This document shows, piece after piece, positions 30,752 through 38,675 of a DNA stretch of 41,681 bases; positions within the stretch are counted from its first letter, which is position 1; the number at the start of each line of letters is the position of its first letter. Source of the DNA: Comamonas denitrificans (GTDB lineage Bacteria > Pseudomonadota > Gammaproteobacteria > Burkholderiales > Burkholderiaceae_C); NCBI RefSeq assembly GCF_017368815.1, contig NZ_JAFNME010000024.1:1-41681 (forward strand), written 5' to 3'. A model generated the notes under the pieces. That model was not told where the DNA came from. It saw only the letters and a list, made by a program, of their open reading frames with translations, and searched no databases. The position numbers and the translations under genes were made by a program.

Positions 30752-32212
30752 TCACAAACACCGCCCCAGCACCGCCATACTGGCCGGGTCATCGGCCATG
30801 GACACGGGCAGGCGCAGCATGGTCGATGCCTGCTGGTTGGCCGAAAACAGCACCCCCGGCGCCAGCAGTACGCCCTGGGCGGCGGCTTTGCGGGCCAGCA
30901 CTTCGGTGTCCTGCTGGGCATCCACCCAAACGAACATGCCCGCCAAAGGCTCCTGGCGCACCTGCAAGCCCAAGTGCTCAACCAGCTTCAGGCAGCGCTG
31001 ACGGGTGGTGTCCAAGCGCTCGCGCAGGCGCTGCACATGCTTGCGGTACTGCCCTTGGGCCAGGATGCGGTGGACCACACGCTCGCCCAGCTCGGGGCTG
31101 GTCAGGCCGCTGAGCAGTTTGGCATCGGTCAGGGCGCAGATGCGTTCAGGTTGGGCGGCGATGTAGCCCACGCGCAGGCTGCCGGCCAGGGTTTTGGAAA
31201 AGCCCCCCACCAGCACCACCCTGCGCAGGCGGTCCAGCGTGGCCAGCCGCATGGGCGGCTGGGGGGCGAAATCGGCGTAGGTATCGTCCTCCAGAATCAA
31301 AAAATCATGCTGCTCGGCCAGGCGCAGCACGTCGTACGCCACGGGCAGGCTCAGGCCAAAGCCGGTCGGGTTGTGTACCACGGTGTTGGTGATGAACAGC
31401 TTGGGCCGGTGCGCGGCGGCCAGGCGCTGCAAACTGTCCACATCCGGCCCATCGCGCAGGCGTGGCACGGCCAGCACCTGCACGCCCAAGGCCCGCAGCA
31501 GGCCAAACACCAGGAACCAGGCCGGGTCTTCGACCAGCACCGTATCGCCGGGGCGCAACAGGCTGCGCAGCACCAGGTCCATGCCCTGGGTCACGCCGCT
31601 GACGGTCATCAATTCCTGCTCCGGATCCACCGCCAGCCCCTGCGCCAGCAGGTAGGCGGCCAGTTGCTGGCGCAGCGGCGCATAGCCTTGCGGCGCACCA
31701 TAGCCCAGCAGTTGCAGGCCGGCGCTGCGCCCCACGCTGCGCACGGCCGTGTTGAGCATGTCGTGGTCCAGCCAGCTGGCGGGCAGGATGCCGGTGCTGC
31801 CGTCAAACTGCGTGCCCTGGGTGGGACGGAACATGCTGCGCAGTAAAAATGAAGTATCGAAAGCAGCATCCGCAGACAGGCCGGGCATTTGCGGTGCTTT
31901 TGCATCCACATTGTTGCTATACAAGCGCTGAGCGCTCACAAAAAAACCAGCACCGGGGCGGGAATGGGCCACGCCCTGGGCCACCAACCGGTCATAGGCC
32001 TGCACCACGGTGTCGCGGCTGACACCGGCGCTGTCGGCCAGTTGGCGCACCGAAGGCAGGCGGGTGCCAGCGCGCAGGCTGTGGCCCGCCAGCAATTGCA
32101 GGCAGTGCTGCACCAATTGCTCGACCAGGGGCGGCATGCCCGGCGCGCGCTGGGGCTGCCAGCCCAGGGCATTGCTGGCGGCCGCATGGACTGTGGGGGT
32201 GGTTTGATCCAT
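30752..32212 (-). CDS. MocR-family PLP-dependent regulator, divergent from exporter
   Basis: This is a GntR/MocR regulator of 486 residues. The N-terminal GntR winged HTH contains LRAGTRLPSVRQLADSAGVS and RDTVVQAYDRLVAQGVAHSR. The C-terminal domain is an aminotransferase fold with the PLP lysine in GGFSKTLAGSLRVGY and VVHNPTGFGLS. Start 32212 (MDQTTPT) is preferred over 32248. It is divergent from a LysE-family exporter gene 92 nt away, the usual arrangement of a regulator and its target (inference). The ligand is probably an amino acid or vitamin B6-related compound. Confidence 0.88.
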   Translation of the reverse strand: MDQTTPTVHAAASNALGWQPQRAPGMPPLVEQLVQHCLQLLAGHSLRAGTRLPSVRQLADSAGVSRDTVVQAYDRLVAQGVAHSRPGAGFFVSAQRLYSNNVDAKAPQMPGLSADAAFDTSFLLRSMFRPTQGTQFDGSTGILPASWLDHDMLNTAVRSVGRSAGLQLLGYGAPQGYAPLRQQLAAYLLAQGLAVDPEQELMTVSGVTQGMDLVLRSLLRPGDTVLVEDPAWFLVFGLLRALGVQVLAVPRLRDGPDVDSLQRLAAAHRPKLFITNTVVHNPTGFGLSLPVAYDVLRLAEQHDFLILEDDTYADFAPQPPMRLATLDRLRRVVLVGGFSKTLAGSLRVGYIAAQPERICALTDAKLLSGLTSPELGERVVHRILAQGQYRKHVQRLRERLDTTRQRCLKLVEHLGLQVRQEPLAGMFVWVDAQQDTEVLARKAAAQGVLLAPGVLFSANQQASTMLRLPVSMADDPASMAVLGRCL

Positions 32213-32304
32213 ACAGTAGGTAAATTGATTCGATAAAGTGTACGGCAACTGTACCGCTCAAAACCTCTAGGATGCCAGCATTGTTGTTACCGGAGCGCCG
32301 CTGT

Positions 32305-32949
32305 ATGCCGCTGAATTTTGACCTCGCCCTCCTGCCCTCCAGCTCGGTGCTGCTGCCGCTGGCGGCGTTTATCTTTGTCAGCTCGATCACGCCGGGGCCC
32401 AACAATGTGATGCTGACCGCCTCGGGCGCAAACTTTGGCTACCAGCGCAGCGTGCCGCACATGCTGGGGATTTCGGTGGGGGCCACGCTCATGCTGTTGG
32501 TGGTGGGCGCGGGCTTGGGCGCCGTGTTTGCACGCTGGCCCCAGCTCTACACCCTGCTGCAATGGGTGGGCGCGGCTTACTTGGTGTGGCTGGCCTGGAA
32601 GATTGCCACCGCTGGCCGCGTGCAGACCGGGCAGGCCAAGCCCCAGCCGTTGAATTTTTGGCAGGCCGCAGCGTTTCAGTGGGTCAATCCCAAGGCCTGG
32701 CTGATGTCGGTGGGCGTGGTGGCGGCCTATACCTCGCCCACCGCCTACTGGGCCAGTCTGGCGCTGGGGGCAGGGGTGATGCTGGTGGTGAACTACCCCT
32801 GCATCAGCGTGTGGACGCTGTTTGGCAGCGTGATTGGCCGCTGGCTGCAATCGCCCCGTGCGCTGCAGATGTTCAATGGGGCGATGGCTGTTTTGTTGTT
32901 GCTGTCGCTGTACCCTTTGCTGGCAGGCGGGGGGCACAGCGCCACGTAG
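32305..32949 (+). CDS. LysE/RhtB-family amino acid exporter
   Basis: This 214-residue inner-membrane protein has about six transmembrane helices and the family signature SITPGPNNVMLTASGANFGY near the N-terminus. NPKAWLMSVGVV follows in the middle. LysE/RhtB proteins export amino acids and derivatives. ATG 32305 has GGAG 9 nt upstream; ATG 32272 in frame is an alternative with 11 extra residues. It is divergent from the MocR-type regulator, which probably controls it. Confidence 0.88.
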   Translation: MPLNFDLALLPSSSVLLPLAAFIFVSSITPGPNNVMLTASGANFGYQRSVPHMLGISVGATLMLLVVGAGLGAVFARWPQLYTLLQWVGAAYLVWLAWKIATAGRVQTGQAKPQPLNFWQAAAFQWVNPKAWLMSVGVVAAYTSPTAYWASLALGAGVMLVVNYPCISVWTLFGSVIGRWLQSPRALQMFNGAMAVLLLLSLYPLLAGGGHSAT

Positions 32950-32982
32950 CGAGGCGTTCTTGCCACGTAGCGAGGCATTTTT
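32941..32982. repeat. Two tandem 21-bp units
   Basis: GCCACGTAGCGAGGC plus GTTCTT (32941-32961) is followed at once by GCCACGTAGCGAGGC plus ATTTTT (32962-32982), with 19 of 21 positions identical. The first unit contains the exporter's stop codon and the second abuts the stop of the convergent gene. Confidence 0.9.
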
Positions 32983-34048
32983 AGGCGGCTACAGACGGCT
33001 TGCCACGGTTGCGCAGCCAGTACACCAGCACTGCCGCAATCAGGGCCAGGCCCAAATACCCGAGCAGGGGGTACACGGTGCCGACCAGCTTGGTAAAGCC
33101 GGCAAAGCTCAGCAGCAGCCCCACCAGGCACGAGGCCAGCCCAATCAAGCGGAACTTCTTGGTGTTGGGCATGGCAAACCGGGCGGTAAAGGCAAAGAAC
33201 ATGCCCACGCCGGTGCTGTAAATCATGCAGAACACAGAAATCATCATCAGCACGCCAATCCAAGAGCCCACGCCTTTGGCCAAGAGCACGGTGGGCATTT
33301 GCGCATTCTGAATCTGGTCAATGTTGAAAAACAGGCCGATGTTGAGCAAAAAGATCAGCGCCCCCAGCCCCAGACCGCCATAAATGCCGCCCCAGGTGGT
33401 GTTGCGCAGGTTCGTTTCGCTGCCAGCGAGCACGGCCAGCAGCGGAAAGCCCACCGCAATATTGAACGAGGCGTACAACAAGCCACTCAAGGCCCAATTG
33501 CCAGCGGCTTTCTCGCCCTGCACGGCGACGGCTTCCAGGGCGGCGGTATCGGCACCGCTGTTATTGAACAGGGCGTAGCTGACGACGATCACCACCATGA
33601 CGATCAAAAACGGGGTCACCGCGCTGATCAAATCCACGATGCGGTGCAAATTCAGGCACAAGGTAGCGGCAATCACCACCGTCATGGCCACAGCCCCCAC
33701 CACGGACGGCAAGCCCAAATGCTCTTGGAACAGCGAGCCCGAGCCCGCCAGCATGGCCACCCCCACCCCAAACAGGAAAAAGATCAAGGCCAAATCGACC
33801 AGCAAACTCAGTTGTTTGCCAAAAATAGCCTGCAGCACTTCTTTGTGCGAATCCACTTTGAGCTGGGTGCCGATGCGGGCAATCTGCATGCCCAAAAACG
33901 CAAACAGCACGCCGGAGATGACCGTGCCAGCGACACCCATCCAGCCAAAGTTGGTGAAAAACTGCAGTACCTCTTGGCCGGAGGCAAAGCCGCCGCCAAT
34001 GATGACGCTCATGTAGGCCGAAGCGATTTGAAAAATTTTCCGATTCAT
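32981..34048 (-). CDS. YkvI-family membrane protein
   Basis: This 355-residue polytopic membrane protein has about ten hydrophobic helices. The N-terminal IASAYMSVIIGGGFASGQEV followed by LQFF is the hallmark of the YkvI family, transporter-like proteins of the APC/LeuT fold with unknown substrate. Other blocks are LYASFNIAVGFPLLAVLAGS and YSTGVGMFFAFTARFA. It converges with the LysE-family gene, whose end lies 31 nt away. No partner gene is evident. Confidence 0.82.
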   Translation of the reverse strand: MNRKIFQIASAYMSVIIGGGFASGQEVLQFFTNFGWMGVAGTVISGVLFAFLGMQIARIGTQLKVDSHKEVLQAIFGKQLSLLVDLALIFFLFGVGVAMLAGSGSLFQEHLGLPSVVGAVAMTVVIAATLCLNLHRIVDLISAVTPFLIVMVVIVVSYALFNNSGADTAALEAVAVQGEKAAGNWALSGLLYASFNIAVGFPLLAVLAGSETNLRNTTWGGIYGGLGLGALIFLLNIGLFFNIDQIQNAQMPTVLLAKGVGSWIGVLMMISVFCMIYSTGVGMFFAFTARFAMPNTKKFRLIGLASCLVGLLLSFAGFTKLVGTVYPLLGYLGLALIAAVLVYWLRNRGKPSVAA

Positions 34049-34403
34049 GGGATCTCTCTGCTCTGTAAACAGTGTGGTATGTGAATAAATAGTTTGTAGT
34101 TACTCACACGCATGGCGTTCACCAATCAGTGCCGCCAGCGAAAGGGCGCAATGATAGAGAGATTCATTCGCTGTTTTTTGGGTAAAACCTAGTGTTTACC
34201 CTAGATATTGGGGCGTTTTCTTTGTCGTTAGCCATACTTTCTGCGGCACCGGCCCCACCCCACAGCGCAGGAGCGCTGCTCTCTGATGCGCACCAAACAA
34301 CACCATCTGCTGCTGTTTTTCCTAGGGCAAACCCGCAATAGTTCCTCTTTTCACATTCCAGACGTGCCAGGGCGCACGTCGATGTCTGCCTAAGAGGTTC
34401 TGC
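34049..34403. other. Divergent intergenic region before ccoG
   Basis: These 355 nt hold the promoters of the YkvI-family gene (minus) and ccoG (plus). A 7-bp inverted repeat, GGGTAAA (34180-34186) and TTTACCC (34195-34201), encloses ACCTAGTG. I looked for an FNR/ANR box (TTGAT-N4-ATCAA) and saw none. No small gene is supported. Confidence 0.5.
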
Positions 34404-35861
34404 ATGACCACCCCCCCAAAAAAACCTGGATGCAATGGCCACCTGGAAAAGCCCGGCCTCTCCAGTGCCACCAAACCACCCCCGCCGCTGTTCGAGGCCC
34501 GCCAGAAAATCCAGCCCCGCACCATCGACGGCCTGTTTGCCCGCTGGCGCTGGGCCATGGTGTGGGCCACGCAATTGTTCTTTTACGGCGTGCCCTGGCT
34601 GCAGTGGGGCGATCGGCAAAGCCTGCTGTTCGATCTGCAGACCATGCGCTTTTACCTGTTCGGGCTGGTGCTGTACCCGCAAGACTTTATCTACCTGGCG
34701 GTGCTGCTCATCGTCTGCGCCCTGGCGCTGTTCTTGTTCACCACCGTGGCAGGGCGGCTGTGGTGCGGCTTTAGCTGCCCGCAAACCGTCTATACCGAAA
34801 TCTTCCTGTGGCTGGAGCGCATCACCGAAGGCGACCGCAGTGCCCGCCTGCGCCTGGACCACAGCGGCTGGACGCTGGAGAAAATCCTCAAACGCAGCGC
34901 CAAGCACGGCAGCTGGCTGCTGCTGTCGCTGTGGACGGGGTTTACCTTTGTCGGCTACTTTGTGCCAATTCGCACTCTGGCGGTGGAAGTCATGGCGCTG
35001 CAAGGGCCCTGGCAGATCTTCTGGATTGGCTTTTACGGCCTGGCCACCTACGGCAACGCCGGTTTCCTGCGCGAGCAGGTGTGCAAACACATGTGCCCGT
35101 ATGCCCGCTTCCAGAGCGCCATGCTGGACAAGGACACGCTGATCGTCACCTACGACAGCCAGCGCGGCGAACCGCGCGGCATGCGCAGCAAAGGCCAGAG
35201 CAGCGCCACCACCGCGCCGCTGGGCGATTGCATCGACTGCACCCTGTGCGTGCAGGTCTGCCCCGTGGGCATCGACATTCGCAACGGCCTGCAGTACGAG
35301 TGCATTGGCTGCGGCCTGTGCGTAGATGCTTGCGACAGTGTGATGGACAAGGTACACCTGCCCCGAGGGCTGATCCGCTTTGCCACGCAAAACGGCATGG
35401 AAAACCGCTGGAATCAGGCCCAAATGCTGCGCCGGGTGCTGCGCCCGCAGGTGCTCATCTACACCGCCATCACCCTGGCCTTCTGCGTGGGCCTGGCCAT
35501 GAGTTTGGCCCAGCGCACGCCCCTGAAGGTCAATGTCATCCGCGACCGTGCCTCTCTGGCCCGCATTGTGCCGGGCGGCCAGTTGGAGAACCTTTACCGC
35601 CTGCAGGTCATGAATGCGACAGAAGCGCCCCAGCATTACCACATCAGCGCCACGGGGCTGGAAGGTCTGACGGTGGCAAAGGAGGACCGCCAGCTTGCCC
35701 TCGCCCCAACCCAGTCCCAGTGGATAACCGTCCGCGCCCGCATTCCCTATGGCAGCGCTGCACCAGGCGCCCATACGATGGCATTTGTCGTCAGCGCCGA
35801 AGGGCAAGAGCCGATCGCGGTGCGAGAGCCATCGGTGTTTCAGGTGCCCAATGAACGCTAG
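34404..35861 (+). CDS. ccoG: Cytochrome c oxidase accessory protein CcoG (FixG/RdxA)
   Basis: CcoG is a membrane iron-sulfur protein that reduces copper(II) for assembly of cbb3 oxidase. The 485-residue protein has N-terminal transmembrane helices and CGFSCPQTVYTEIF. The cytoplasmic loop carries VCKHMCPYARFQ and two ferredoxin-type 4Fe-4S motifs, CIDCTLCVQVCP and CIGCGLCVDAC. A transmembrane helix and the C-terminal Ig-like FixG domain (NLYRLQVMNATEAPQHYHIS) complete it. ccoNOP genes are not in the window, which is unusual since ccoG normally follows them. The stop overlaps the convergent gene's stop in CTAG (35858-35861). Confidence 0.94.
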   Translation: MTTPPKKPGCNGHLEKPGLSSATKPPPPLFEARQKIQPRTIDGLFARWRWAMVWATQLFFYGVPWLQWGDRQSLLFDLQTMRFYLFGLVLYPQDFIYLAVLLIVCALALFLFTTVAGRLWCGFSCPQTVYTEIFLWLERITEGDRSARLRLDHSGWTLEKILKRSAKHGSWLLLSLWTGFTFVGYFVPIRTLAVEVMALQGPWQIFWIGFYGLATYGNAGFLREQVCKHMCPYARFQSAMLDKDTLIVTYDSQRGEPRGMRSKGQSSATTAPLGDCIDCTLCVQVCPVGIDIRNGLQYECIGCGLCVDACDSVMDKVHLPRGLIRFATQNGMENRWNQAQMLRRVLRPQVLIYTAITLAFCVGLAMSLAQRTPLKVNVIRDRASLARIVPGGQLENLYRLQVMNATEAPQHYHISATGLEGLTVAKEDRQLALAPTQSQWITVRARIPYGSAAPGAHTMAFVVSAEGQEPIAVREPSVFQVPNER

Positions 35862-37282
35862 CCACCCCCACACAGGGTATGGGCCAGTTGTCCCAGGGTG
35901 GCCAGTGCCTGCTCGGTGCGGGCATTCCATTCCTGGCCGTAGTTCAGCCGCAGGCAATGGGAAAAATTGCGTGAAGCAGAAAAAATCGGCCCCGGCGCAA
36001 TGCTGATGCCCTGCTGCAGTGCCCAGCGGTGCAGCACCAGGGTGTCGCAACCCACAGGCAGCTCCACCCAGATGAAATAGCCGCCTTCAGGCTGGGTGGC
36101 ACGGGTGCCGGGCGGAAAGTGGCGGCCCACGGCCTCGATCATCCGCGCCTTGCGCGTGGCCAGGGTCTGGCGCAGGCGGCGCAAGTGCTTGTCGTAGCCA
36201 CCCCGGCGCAGGTAGTCGGCCAAGGCCAGTTGCACCGGGGCCGATGCCCCCAGGGTGGTGGTCAGCTTCTGCCGCGCTACGGCCTGGGTGAAGCGCCCCG
36301 GCGCGGCCCAGCCCAAGCGGTAGCCGGGGGCCAGGCATTTGGAAAAAGAGCTGCAATGCAGCACCAAGCCCTGTTGGTCAAACGCCTTGGCGGGCAGGGG
36401 CCGTTTGTCGCCGAAATACAGCTCGGCGTACACATCGTCCTCGATCAGCGGCAACCCGTGGCGGGCCAATAGGGCGACTAAATCACGCTTTTTGGCCTCG
36501 GGCATCAGGCTGCCCAGGGGGTTCTGGAAAGTGGTCATCAGCCAGCACGCCTTGGGGCCGTGGCGCACGATGGCATGCTCCAGCGCCCCCAGGTCAATGC
36601 CTTCGCGCGGATGGGTGGGCACTTCGATGGCGTGCAGGCCCAGGCGCTCCAGCGCCTGCAAGGCGGCGTAAAACGTGGGCGCTTCCACCACCACGGCATC
36701 ACCGGGGCGGGTGACGGCGCTCAGGCACAGGTTCAGCGCCTCCAGTGCGCCGTGGGTGATAACGATCTCCTCGCCCGGCACCTGCAAACCATCGGCCAGA
36801 TAACGCAGGGCAATCTGGCGGCGCAAGTCCGGGTTGCCCTGGGAGAGATCGTCCACCGTGCTCCAGGGGTCGAGCGCCTGGGCCGTGGCCGCCACCGACT
36901 GGCCCAGCCGCGCCAGCGGAAACAGCAAAGGGCTGGGAAAGGCCGACCCCAGCGCCACCACCTCGCGCGTGGTGCTGGCCTGCAGCACCTCGAACACCAG
37001 CTCGCTCACATCCACGGGGATGCTGGCATCGGCCGGCTGGGAAGCGTGTTCTGGCTGGGGCAACCGCTGGGCCGCACCATCGCTGACGTAGTAGCCCGAG
37101 CGCTCCCGCGCCCGCACCAGGCCCTGCGCTTCCAACTGGTAGTAGGCCTGGAACACGGTGGAGGCGCTCACCCCCCGGCTCTGGCAGCTATGGCGCACCG
37201 AGGGCAGGCGGTCGCCCGGCTGCAACACCCCGGTGCGGATGGAGCGTTCGATGTCCGCCGCCAGGGCCTGATAACGCTTCAT
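35858..37282 (-). CDS. MocR-family PLP-dependent regulator (second)
   Basis: This 474-residue GntR/MocR protein starts MKRYQALAADIERSIRTGVL. The HTH is LPSVRHSCQSRGVSASTVFQ, and the aminotransferase-like domain has FQNPLGSLMP and the PLP lysine in SSFSKCLAPGYRLGW. It resembles regulators of the PdxR/YdcR/YjiR type; the target is unknown and no divergent transporter is adjacent. Start 37282 is at the GntR domain; an upstream in-phase start would read through the 167-bp palindromic element. It converges with ccoG, sharing CTAG. Confidence 0.87.
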   Translation of the reverse strand: MKRYQALAADIERSIRTGVLQPGDRLPSVRHSCQSRGVSASTVFQAYYQLEAQGLVRARERSGYYVSDGAAQRLPQPEHASQPADASIPVDVSELVFEVLQASTTREVVALGSAFPSPLLFPLARLGQSVAATAQALDPWSTVDDLSQGNPDLRRQIALRYLADGLQVPGEEIVITHGALEALNLCLSAVTRPGDAVVVEAPTFYAALQALERLGLHAIEVPTHPREGIDLGALEHAIVRHGPKACWLMTTFQNPLGSLMPEAKKRDLVALLARHGLPLIEDDVYAELYFGDKRPLPAKAFDQQGLVLHCSSFSKCLAPGYRLGWAAPGRFTQAVARQKLTTTLGASAPVQLALADYLRRGGYDKHLRRLRQTLATRKARMIEAVGRHFPPGTRATQPEGGYFIWVELPVGCDTLVLHRWALQQGISIAPGPIFSASRNFSHCLRLNYGQEWNARTEQALATLGQLAHTLCGGG

Positions 37283-37296
37283 GCAAAAGGAGGGGC

Positions 37297-37463
37297 TAGG
37301 GATGCTCTGCACGAATCGAGCGGCAAGCCTGCGCTGCGGATCGGGATGGGCTGCAAGGCGCAAACCGCAGCGATAGCCGTAGCTATCGCGAGGATTTGCA
37401 ACGCCGCAGACTGCCCGAGACCGCAGATGCAGGCGGCGCGGCGATTTGTGCAGAGCATCCCTA
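37297..37463. repeat. 167-bp imperfect palindrome (MITE-like element)
   Basis: The end arms TAGGGATGCTCTGCAC (37297-37312) and its exact reverse complement (37448-37463) extend to 22 bp with one mismatch. The centre is GCGATAGC-CGTA-GCTATCGC (37370-37389), exactly at the midpoint, and the intervening parts also pair imperfectly. The whole segment could fold into one long hairpin. One end coincides with the coaD stop codon (TAG) and the other is 14 nt from the MocR start. It encodes nothing. Confidence 0.8.
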
Positions 37464-37949
37464 ACGCCCCAGCCGCGCTTGCAACGCTGCCAGCACAGTG
37501 GGCGACACCAGTTGGCCCACGTCGCCGCCCAAAGTAGCGATTTCGCGCACCAGGGTGCTGCTGATGCACTGCAGCTGCGGCGCGGGGGTGAGAAAGGCGG
37601 TGTCCACCTGCGGGCGCAGGTGGCGGTTCATGCTGGCCAGTTGCAGTTCGTAATCAAAATCGGTGCCCGAGCGCAGGCCGCGCACCATCACCTGGGCGTG
37701 GTGGGCCACGGCAAATTCAGTCACCAGCCCCTCGAACGGCTCCACGCGCACCTTGGGCATGTCGGCCAGCGCCTGGCGGGTGATGCTCAGGCGCTCGTCC
37801 AGGGTGAACAGTGTTTTTTTGTGGTGGGCCATGGCCACGGCCACGATGACTTCGCCAAACAGGGCGCAGGCACGGCGCAGCATGTCCTCGTGGCCCAGGG
37901 TGATGGGGTCGAAAGTGCCGGGAAAGACAGCGCGAACAAGGGTGGGCAT
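37461..37949 (-). CDS. coaD: Phosphopantetheine adenylyltransferase CoaD
   Basis: The product transfers AMP from ATP to 4'-phosphopantetheine, the penultimate CoA step. The 162-residue protein has the nucleotidyltransferase motif FPGTFDPITLGHEDML (the H of T/HxGH-type sequence is in LGHED), MVRGLRSGTDFDYELQLASM, and ISSTLVREIATLGGDV. It lies 9 nt after rsmD on the same strand, a common pairing. Its stop codon forms one end of the 167-bp palindrome. Confidence 0.96.
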   Translation of the reverse strand: MPTLVRAVFPGTFDPITLGHEDMLRRACALFGEVIVAVAMAHHKKTLFTLDERLSITRQALADMPKVRVEPFEGLVTEFAVAHHAQVMVRGLRSGTDFDYELQLASMNRHLRPQVDTAFLTPAPQLQCISSTLVREIATLGGDVGQLVSPTVLAALQARLGR

Positions 37950-37958
37950 GGCAAATCC

Positions 37959-38675
37959 TTACGGTGTTTTTTGCAGCAAATGGGCGTGGACGGCCCCGGC
38001 CTTCAGGTGGCGGTAGCGCACCAGCCCCAGGGGGGCCAGTTGCGCGTCGTCCCACGCCTGCGGGGCTTCCAGATAAATAAAGCCATCGTGCGCCAGCACC
38101 TGCGCCGCTGCGGTCAAGGCGGGCACAAACAGGTTGCCAAGATCAAAGGGCGGGTCAATAAAAATTGCATGCCAATGGCCCGGGGCGCTAGCGTTGAGCG
38201 CGGCAATGCCATCGCCCCGCTGCACTTGAATCACCGCCTGCGCCCCCAGCTGGGTGCTGATGCGCTCCAGCTGCAAGGTCAGGCCGCCATCTTGCTCCAC
38301 CAGCCGCACTTGCTGGGCCCCGCGCGAAGCAGCTTCAAAGCCCAAGGCCCCCGTGCCCGCAAAAGCATCCAGGCAGCGCCAGCCAGTCAAATCCTGCCCC
38401 AGCCAGTTGAACAAGGTTTCGCGCACGCGGTCGGGCGTGGGGCGCAGGCCGGGGCGCTGGGCCACACTGAGCTTGGTGCGCCGCCATTGGCCGCCGATGA
38501 TGCGCACCTCGCCTGCACCATTTTTGCTAGCGCTTTGCGCTGATGGATTGGCGGCTTTATGGCTTTTTAACTCTTTAGCGTTAGCAATATCAGCCAGTTG
38601 GCGCTCTTGTATTTTTTTGAAGCGGGCCTCCATGGCCAAGGCTTCTTCGAGGGTGCGGACGCGGTTGCGGCTCAT
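37959..38675 (-). CDS. rsmD: 16S rRNA (guanine(966)-N2)-methyltransferase RsmD
   Basis: The product methylates G966 of 16S rRNA. The 238-residue protein has the core blocks VRIIGGQWRRTKL, RPTPDRVRETLFNWL, CLDAFAGTGALGFEAASRGA (SAM site) and the catalytic FIDPPFDLG. About 56 residues precede the core, more than usual. Residues about 19-52 (FKKIQERQLADIANAKELKS and following) are Lys/Asn/Ser-rich and coded by AT-richer DNA resembling the dispersed palindromic element, so an insertion in frame is likely. It overlaps the upstream M16 gene by 4 nt. Confidence 0.93.
   Translation of the reverse strand: MSRNRVRTLEEALAMEARFKKIQERQLADIANAKELKSHKAANPSAQSASKNGAGEVRIIGGQWRRTKLSVAQRPGLRPTPDRVRETLFNWLGQDLTGWRCLDAFAGTGALGFEAASRGAQQVRLVEQDGGLTLQLERISTQLGAQAVIQVQRGDGIAALNASAPGHWHAIFIDPPFDLGNLFVPALTAAAQVLAHDGFIYLEAPQAWDDAQLAPLGLVRYRHLKAGAVHAHLLQKTP
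38517..38620. repeat. Dispersed-element-like segment inside rsmD
   Basis: The plus strand reads TTTTTGCTAGCGCTTTGCGC at the left, then ATGGATT and TTTATGGCTTTTTAA, and ends in GGCGCTCTTG plus a T-run. These are word matches to copies A-D (GCGCTT, TTTATGG, GCGCTCTT). The segment keeps the rsmD frame open. Similarity is by eye and weaker than among the intergenic copies. Confidence 0.45.

Noticed and set aside
34049-34403. FNR/ANR box upstream of ccoG.
   Set aside because: No TTGAT-N4-ATCAA-like sequence was found by eye on either strand.
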